NCBI RefSeq assembly: GCF_000375585.1
Contig: NZ_AQWP01000002.1
Coordinates: 496,001 to 560,000 of the forward strand
Length of the DNA stretch: 64,000 nucleotides
Reading direction: 5' to 3'
Source of the DNA: Sinorhizobium meliloti 4H41
GTDB lineage: Bacteria > Pseudomonadota > Alphaproteobacteria > Rhizobiales > Rhizobiaceae
Made by a program: the position numbers and the translations under genes. This document shows, in pieces, positions 58,939 through 64,000 of the stretch. The notes under the pieces are model-generated. The model ran no database searches, was not told where the DNA came from, and saw only the letters and a list, made by a program, of their open reading frames with translations. How positions within the stretch are numbered: the first letter of the stretch is position 1; each line of letters starts with the position of its first letter.

Positions 58939-61900
58939 CTACTGCACGGTAATGTCGGGAAGCAAATCGAAATTCAGGCCCTGACCAGCCGGTGGTCCGG
59001 CATTTTGCCCGCCCGGGTTACCGGAAGGCGATGGCAACTGGCCGCCGCGCCGGGCATCCTGCGACGGAGCGACAGGCGTCTGCTGGCGACCGATGCTGCG
59101 CGGCGGCAGTTGCCGCATTCTCAGCCGCTCCTCATCCTCCGCACGGCGTTCAGCGGCCGCCCGTGCTTCCGCCTCCGCCCGCATCCGCGCCGCTTCCGCC
59201 GCCGCTGCCTGACGGCGGCGCTCCTCGGCGATCGTCCGCAAGCGCTGCTGCTCACGCTCCGCCGCGCGCGCCCGGTAAAGCGCGACCTCGCGGCGCAAGC
59301 GTTGCTTTTCGAGCACATTCGCCTGTAGTGTCTCGACACGCCTGCGCTCGCGCTCGAAGGCTCTGAGCGACAGGAAGTTCGACAGCTCAGTGACATCGAC
59401 CGTCACGCCGGGCGATGCAAGCAGCCCGGCATAGGAGAACCGGACGCGAGGCTCGGCTCCCGCAAGCGCCTCCTCGCCGGGACGGAAGGTCAGATCGATC
59501 GCCCCGCTCATTCGCCCTGCAGGCAAGTCGAAAGCGGCCTCCCCGCTGAAAGCGGCGTTGCCATCACCGGCGGTGACGTTCTGCGCCCTGACGGTTCCGC
59601 CTGCAATGCCGAAGGGCACCTTCACAGCGCCGACGACCGACTGGCCGGTAAAGAGCAGGTTCTCTGCAGCCTTGCGGATCGCATCGGGCGAGATATCGGT
59701 CTTCATTGCGTCCGCCGCCGCCATCAGTTGCGGCAGCGCCGCCGTATTGATGCCGTTGAGAGTAAGCCCGTTCAAGGTCGCCGTTCCGGATCCGCTGAGC
59801 GATTGCACCATTGCCTGCGGCGTTGCGCCGGCAGCCTCCATCGCCACGGCAAGATCGAAGCGGCCGGTCGCCACCGGGCCCGTCGGCCGCACCCAACCCG
59901 TTTCGGCAATGTCGGCACCTGTGAGATCGAACTTCGAGCGCAGGTAGCCGGAGCCGTTGGCATTGCCGATTTGCAGCCGCCCCGCGAGCTTGCCCCCCAG
60001 CCAGTCTCCCGTCGCATCGCTGAGTGCGAGTTCATCGCCCTTCCATTGCAGCTGCCCGGCAAAGCCGGTCACCGGACCGTAGACGCCTGGCCAGAAGCGC
60101 TTCGCACTTACGTTGAGCGCCACATCGAGCCCGGTCCATGCCGGTTTTACGACCGGTGCCAGCGCCAGTCCCCCGGTGCTTGCGTCGTGAACCTGCCCCA
60201 GAATTCCTTCGCCGAGCCAGGCGAGATCGAGGGCATCGACCGAAAGCTCCCCTTGCGCCTTGCCGAGAACCTTGCGGTCGATCGAAAGCGCGCCGGCAAA
60301 GCCGTTCTGGTCGGCTTTGCCCTCGATTGCGGTCACTGCGATTTTTTCGGCATCGGTCGCAAACTCGGCCGAGACCGTTACCGGCAAACCGCTGCCCATC
60401 TGCGGCAGCCCGATGCCCTGCAACAGCAGATAGGGCTCCAGGTCCTCGGATTTCAGGGTGAGCTTCCCCTGCCCTTCGAGGTAGTGCGCGCGCGCAAGAT
60501 CGAAGACACCGTTCGCCGCAAGCGACGTCCGCTCCGTGGTGAAGGTCAGCGAACCATTTGCCTTCGAGCCCTCCGTGCTCTGCAGCTTTATGGCAAGAAT
60601 GCCGTTTGCGTCCGCTTCGAAGGGCAGCGGGTCCAATCCGGCCTGCCCCAGGAGAACGGATGTCTGCGGATTCTCGAGCGTCGCCTCCAGCAGCATGCCC
60701 TGGCCGGCGAGCGCCTGGGCGACATCGGGCGCCTGATAGCTGGCGGCTATCTTGCCTCCGTTGGCGGTCCCGATCACGCCGAAGGTGAAGGGTGCGTTCC
60801 CCTCCTTGTTGCCGGCCGTCAGCGTTACGTCGAAAGCAGCGTCCGAGTAATAGGGTCCGGCCTTGATCAGCCGTGCCAGCGCCGGATGGGCCGCGCTATG
60901 CCGTCCGATCATTTCGAGGAAGGGCGTAAGCTCCTCCGCGGCGAGTTTCATCTTCGCCGACACGACCGGTTTTTCGAGCCCGCCGCTGATGCGGCCGGAA
61001 AACGCAAGCTGTGCGCCGGAAAGAGCGCCGATCGCCACGCGCTCCGCCTGCAGCTGGCCGTTCTTGAAGGTGAGTACCGCCTGTACGTCCTGCGCTTCCT
61101 CACCGAAGGCGGAGAATGTCTCGGCGGAAAGATCGGCGGCGATGGCGTGCTGCAGCAAGGTCCCGGTGGAGGCGTCGCCCGCGACAAGACCGGCGAGGGC
61201 CTGAAGCGCCTCCATATCTATGCGGTTGCCTTTCAACTGCAGCGACAGCGCGGGCGGCTGCTCGGCGAAGGACTGGCGCTCGATCCTGCCGCGCAACGTG
61301 GCCGGACCTGCCGCCACTTCAAGGTTTTCAAACTGCTGCAGAGTGTCCGTCAGATTGACCGCCGCCGAAAACCCGGCCGTTTTCAGCGTGCGTATCGCCG
61401 GATCGACCGATCCCGCCAGCCAGTTCGCGAATCCCGACGGCTGGTTCGAAGCGATGACGAGGTCCCCGCGAAAGGAGCGCTGTTCCTTGAGGCTCAGCCG
61501 GCCCTTGGCTTCCAGTTGCGTGCGGCCGGGCAGGAGTGCGACCGCATTGTCGACGATCCAGCCGGCGCCGTCGGGCCGGACGTCAAGGCGAACGTCGCGC
61601 ACCGTCGTGTCGCCGATCACGATCGCCGGAAGTTTCAGACTGGCGCGTCCCGGCACCTGCGGGATCGGGATATCGGCGGCGATCGCCAGCATTGCGTCGA
61701 TCCGCTGGCGTAGCGAGACGGCCGGATCGCGCCCCGTCTTGCCGCTGCTGCCGGAATTGCCGATGCGGCTGACATCGATCTGCTGGCCGTCGGCGATCAG
61801 CAGGAACCGCTGGTCCTTGCCGGTGTCGAGCGTCGCCTCGCCGGTGACGATATAGGGATCGTCGGGCGGCCCTATTTCGAAATGGTATTCCGGTACGCGG

Positions 61901-62709
61901 ATGCTTTCATTGGTAAGCTGGAACTCGCCGTTGATACGAAGGGCGCCGTCCGCCTTGACCTCGCTGGCGGGCCGGTTCTCCGTGAGCGTGAAGCGCCCGG
62001 CATAAACCGGTCTGAAATCGACGATCTTCAGATCGCCGTCGAGCTCCACGCCGAAGGGCCGTTCGTCCGGCACCAGCCGCGCCCGCAGGCTCAAGGCGCC
62101 CGTTTCGTCGACGGTGTTGCTCGTCAATGAGAAGCTTCCCGCCTCACCGTCGAGCGTCGCACGGCCCTCGACCCTCCAGGGCCCGGCGAGCGCGCGGGCC
62201 GAGAGGTCGGCGGAGAGCTCACTGACCCGGCGCGTGCGCCCCGTCTGCTCATCCACGAACTCGATCTCGCCGTCGGCGATCTCCACCCTCTCCAGGATGA
62301 CCGTATTGGCGGGAATCGCGGCGCGCGACCCGCGTGCCCAATCCAGCGTGCCATCGGGCTGGAGCCGGAGCCGCGCCTTCGGCCGGTCGAGCCGCATGTC
62401 GAAAATCAGCGCCTCGCCGCTCAGGAAGGGCGCAAGCTCCGCGCTCATCGAAAACTGCGCGACCTGAATCAGCGGTGCGCCGCCGTCGCTCGCTCCGACG
62501 CGCACGTCGTTGAGCGTGACCGTAGGAAAGGGAATGAGACGCGCATCGACGCTGCCATGGACCACCACGGGCTTGCCCATGATGCGGCTTGCCTCCCGCT
62601 CGAAATCGGCACGGAAGCTGGTCCAGTCGATAAACAGGGGTGCGATCAGCGCGGCAAAGAGCGCGACGACCAACAGTCCTCCGAGGGTAACCAGAATTCG
62701 CGCCAGCAC
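58939..62709 (-). CDS. Large AsmA-family protein
   Basis: The 1256-residue protein has one N-terminal membrane helix (ILVTLGGLLVVALFAALIAPLFI) and an AsmA domain with FEREASRIMGKPVVVHGSVDARLIPFP at the start. A long beta-rich AsmA-like periplasmic region resembles lipid-transport bridges (AsmA/TamB-like). The C-terminal 150 residues are Arg/Glu/Ala/Gln-rich coiled coil (RRRVETLQANVLEKQRLRRE) followed by a Pro/Gln tail. It is probably involved in outer-membrane lipid transport. It is a lone gene between the RHH gene and the FAD oxidase gene. Confidence 0.85.
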   Translation of the reverse strand: MLARILVTLGGLLVVALFAALIAPLFIDWTSFRADFEREASRIMGKPVVVHGSVDARLIPFPTVTLNDVRVGASDGGAPLIQVAQFSMSAELAPFLSGEALIFDMRLDRPKARLRLQPDGTLDWARGSRAAIPANTVILERVEIADGEIEFVDEQTGRTRRVSELSADLSARALAGPWRVEGRATLDGEAGSFSLTSNTVDETGALSLRARLVPDERPFGVELDGDLKIVDFRPVYAGRFTLTENRPASEVKADGALRINGEFQLTNESIRVPEYHFEIGPPDDPYIVTGEATLDTGKDQRFLLIADGQQIDVSRIGNSGSSGKTGRDPAVSLRQRIDAMLAIAADIPIPQVPGRASLKLPAIVIGDTTVRDVRLDVRPDGAGWIVDNAVALLPGRTQLEAKGRLSLKEQRSFRGDLVIASNQPSGFANWLAGSVDPAIRTLKTAGFSAAVNLTDTLQQFENLEVAAGPATLRGRIERQSFAEQPPALSLQLKGNRIDMEALQALAGLVAGDASTGTLLQHAIAADLSAETFSAFGEEAQDVQAVLTFKNGQLQAERVAIGALSGAQLAFSGRISGGLEKPVVSAKMKLAAEELTPFLEMIGRHSAAHPALARLIKAGPYYSDAAFDVTLTAGNKEGNAPFTFGVIGTANGGKIAASYQAPDVAQALAGQGMLLEATLENPQTSVLLGQAGLDPLPFEADANGILAIKLQSTEGSKANGSLTFTTERTSLAANGVFDLARAHYLEGQGKLTLKSEDLEPYLLLQGIGLPQMGSGLPVTVSAEFATDAEKIAVTAIEGKADQNGFAGALSIDRKVLGKAQGELSVDALDLAWLGEGILGQVHDASTGGLALAPVVKPAWTGLDVALNVSAKRFWPGVYGPVTGFAGQLQWKGDELALSDATGDWLGGKLAGRLQIGNANGSGYLRSKFDLTGADIAETGWVRPTGPVATGRFDLAVAMEAAGATPQAMVQSLSGSGTATLNGLTLNGINTAALPQLMAAADAMKTDISPDAIRKAAENLLFTGQSVVGAVKVPFGIAGGTVRAQNVTAGDGNAAFSGEAAFDLPAGRMSGAIDLTFRPGEEALAGAEPRVRFSYAGLLASPGVTVDVTELSNFLSLRAFERERRRVETLQANVLEKQRLRREVALYRARAAEREQQRLRTIAEERRRQAAAAEAARMRAEAEARAAAERRAEDEERLRMRQLPPRSIGRQQTPVAPSQDARRGGQLPSPSGNPGGQNAGPPAGQGLNFDLLPDITVQ

Positions 62710-62773
62710 CGTGTCACATTCCCGTCAGTTCGTCCGTCCCTTGCATTGCGGCTTTGAACCGGTTTTGCAAGTC

Positions 62774-64000
62774 TCAGGCAAAGATCTTGCCCGGATTGAA
62801 GATGTTGTCGGGATCGAGAGAGCGTTTGATCTGCCGCATCAGATCCAACGCATCGCCGAGTTCGGCCGCAAGAAACGGCATCTTGCCCTGCCCGATCCCA
62901 TGTTCGCCCGTACAGGTGCCGTCCATGGAGAGCGCCCGCCCATTCAGCCGCTCGACGAAAGCCTCCGCCTGCGCCACGTCAGCCGCATCCGTGTCGTCGA
63001 AGAGCAGCCCCACATGAAAATTTCCATCGCCGGCGTGCCCGACGATCGGCGCGACCAAACCATGCGCAGCAATGTCTTCATGCGTCGCCGCGACGCAGTC
63101 GGCAAGACGCGAGATCGGCACGCAGACATCGGTGGAGAGAATGGCGCGCCCGGGCATGAGGCTCTTCTGCGCCCAGTAGGCGTTGTGCCGTGCCTTCCAG
63201 AGCCGTGCCCGCTCTTCCGGATTGGTCGTCCAGATGAAACCCGTAGAACCGAATTCCGACGCTATTTCGGCGAATTGACGGGACTGCAGCTCGACGCTCT
63301 CCCCGTTGCCGTGGAATTCGACGAAAAGGGTGGGCGTTTCCTGGTAGGTCAGGCCCGAATAGGCATTGCACGCCCTCATCTGCAACGCGTCCAGGAGTTC
63401 TATGCGCGCCACCGGGATGCCGGACTGGATCGTCAGGATCACGGCATTGCAGGCGTCGGCAATCGTCGGAAAAGGGCAGACGCCGCCGGAAATCACCTCC
63501 GGTATGCCCTGCAGGCGAAGCGTGATCGAGGTGAGGATGCCGAGGGTGCCTTCCGCGCCGACGAAGAGGCGCGTCAGGTCATAGCCGGTCGACGACTTGC
63601 GCGCCCGATGCGCCGTCGTGATTTCGCGCCCGCCGGCGACGACGGCCGTGACGGCGAGCACGTTTTCCTTCATGGTACCGTAGCGCACCGCATTGGTGCC
63701 CGATGCACGCGTCGACGCCATGCCGCCGATCGAGGCGTTTGCGCCCGGATCGATCGGGAAGAAGAGACCGGTATCGCGCAGGTAGCTGTTGAGTTCCTCC
63801 CGCGTCACGCCCGGCTCCACTGTGCAGTCCAGGTCGTCGGCATTAACCGCAAGCACCCGGTTCATCCGCATCATGTCGACCGAGATGCCGCCATGGGGCG
63901 CGTTGACGTGACCTTCGAGCGAGGAGCCCGTTCCGAAGGGAATGAGCGGCACGCGGTATTCACACGCGATCTCCACGACCTCGCGCACCTCGGCTGCACT
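62774..64000 (-). CDS. FAD-binding oxidase, D-lactate dehydrogenase (cytochrome)-like, N-terminus outside window
   Basis: The reading frame continues beyond the end of the window, so the N-terminus is missing. FAD-binding PCMH-type motifs are PFGTGSSLEGHVN and DPGANASIGGMASTRASGTNAVRYG. The FAD-linked oxidase C-terminal domain has VPISRLADCVAATHEDI, GHAGDGNFHVGLLF and the family end EHGIGQGKM. It most resembles Dld1-type D-lactate dehydrogenases rather than GlcD. It probably oxidises D-lactate or a similar 2-hydroxy acid and feeds electrons to the respiratory chain. Confidence 0.88.
   Translation of the reverse strand, partial: SAAEVREVVEIACEYRVPLIPFGTGSSLEGHVNAPHGGISVDMMRMNRVLAVNADDLDCTVEPGVTREELNSYLRDTGLFFPIDPGANASIGGMASTRASGTNAVRYGTMKENVLAVTAVVAGGREITTAHRARKSSTGYDLTRLFVGAEGTLGILTSITLRLQGIPEVISGGVCPFPTIADACNAVILTIQSGIPVARIELLDALQMRACNAYSGLTYQETPTLFVEFHGNGESVELQSRQFAEIASEFGSTGFIWTTNPEERARLWKARHNAYWAQKSLMPGRAILSTDVCVPISRLADCVAATHEDIAAHGLVAPIVGHAGDGNFHVGLLFDDTDAADVAQAEAFVERLNGRALSMDGTCTGEHGIGQGKMPFLAAELGDALDLMRQIKRSLDPDNIFNPGKIFA

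Overview
The window looks like a stretch of alphaproteobacterial, most likely Sinorhizobium/Ensifer-type (Rhizobiales), chromosome. The evidence is high-GC coding sequence, a circularly permuted two-piece tmRNA gene with the tag ANDNYAEARLAA next to an alphaproteobacterial SspB, a general-stress promoter of the GGAAC-N18-TT type, rhizobial -35/-10 boxes, and housekeeping blocks in an order I associate with sinorhizobia (ilvI-ilvH, miaA/serB, degP-hflC-hflK-folA-thyA). The genus is inferred from memory of gene content; no search was run. The window opens inside a MacB-type ABC permease gene and closes inside a D-lactate dehydrogenase-like FAD oxidase gene.

Left part (1-20.5 kb): accessory and metabolic genes. 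These include a transglutaminase-like protease, a secreted protein made of polyglycine and heptad repeats, a membrane-anchored nuclease, and an APH-like kinase. An RpiR regulator, MFS transporter and racemase-like gene follow, with matching palindromic operators. Next come NDH-2, an Lrp regulator divergent from an amino-acid racemase, an HxlR/QorB divergent pair, a MocR regulator, an OafA-type acyltransferase, pdxJ, a broken DUF899 gene, a membrane-bound wHTH-like protein, a glycine-zipper lipoprotein and an EF-hand protein.

The most interesting segment is 20551-29846. A tight minus-strand operon encodes, in order of transcription, a class III cyclase/AAA/TPR protein, a YcaO enzyme (unusual TTG start overlapping the cyclase stop), a TfuA partner, a thermolysin-like HExxH protease and an unknown protein with a Cys-Gly-Cys-Asp-Cys motif. 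A patatin-like phospholipase with membrane segments is transcribed divergently. YcaO-TfuA pairs install peptide-backbone modifications such as thioamides, so this looks like an uncharacterised RiPP or protein-modification system with its own regulator and protease. The function is inferred.

Middle part (29.9-42.9 kb): two LysE exporters, a RecD/Dda-like helicase, an AbrB-family membrane protein, an ECF sigma/anti-sigma operon with a secreted COG4315-type protein, a cobalt-type nitrile hydratase operon with its activator, a methyltransferase, a cold-shock gene, an aldo/keto reductase, and the acetolactate synthase operon. The last has a complete attenuator: a leader peptide with a Val-Ile-Leu-Val-Val run, competing hairpins and a terminator.

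Right part (43-64 kb): a HerA-like ATPase, NTF2-like small proteins, miaA and serB diverging from overlapping start codons, and a membrane quality-control block (hflK-hflC-DUF2065-ACT, then degP). The thymidylate/folate genes thyA-GST-folA follow, then three tandem disordered stress proteins under a general-stress promoter. Permuted ssrA with sspB forms a tmRNA tagging and delivery module. DUF4169 and RHH genes, a large AsmA protein and the FAD oxidase complete the window.
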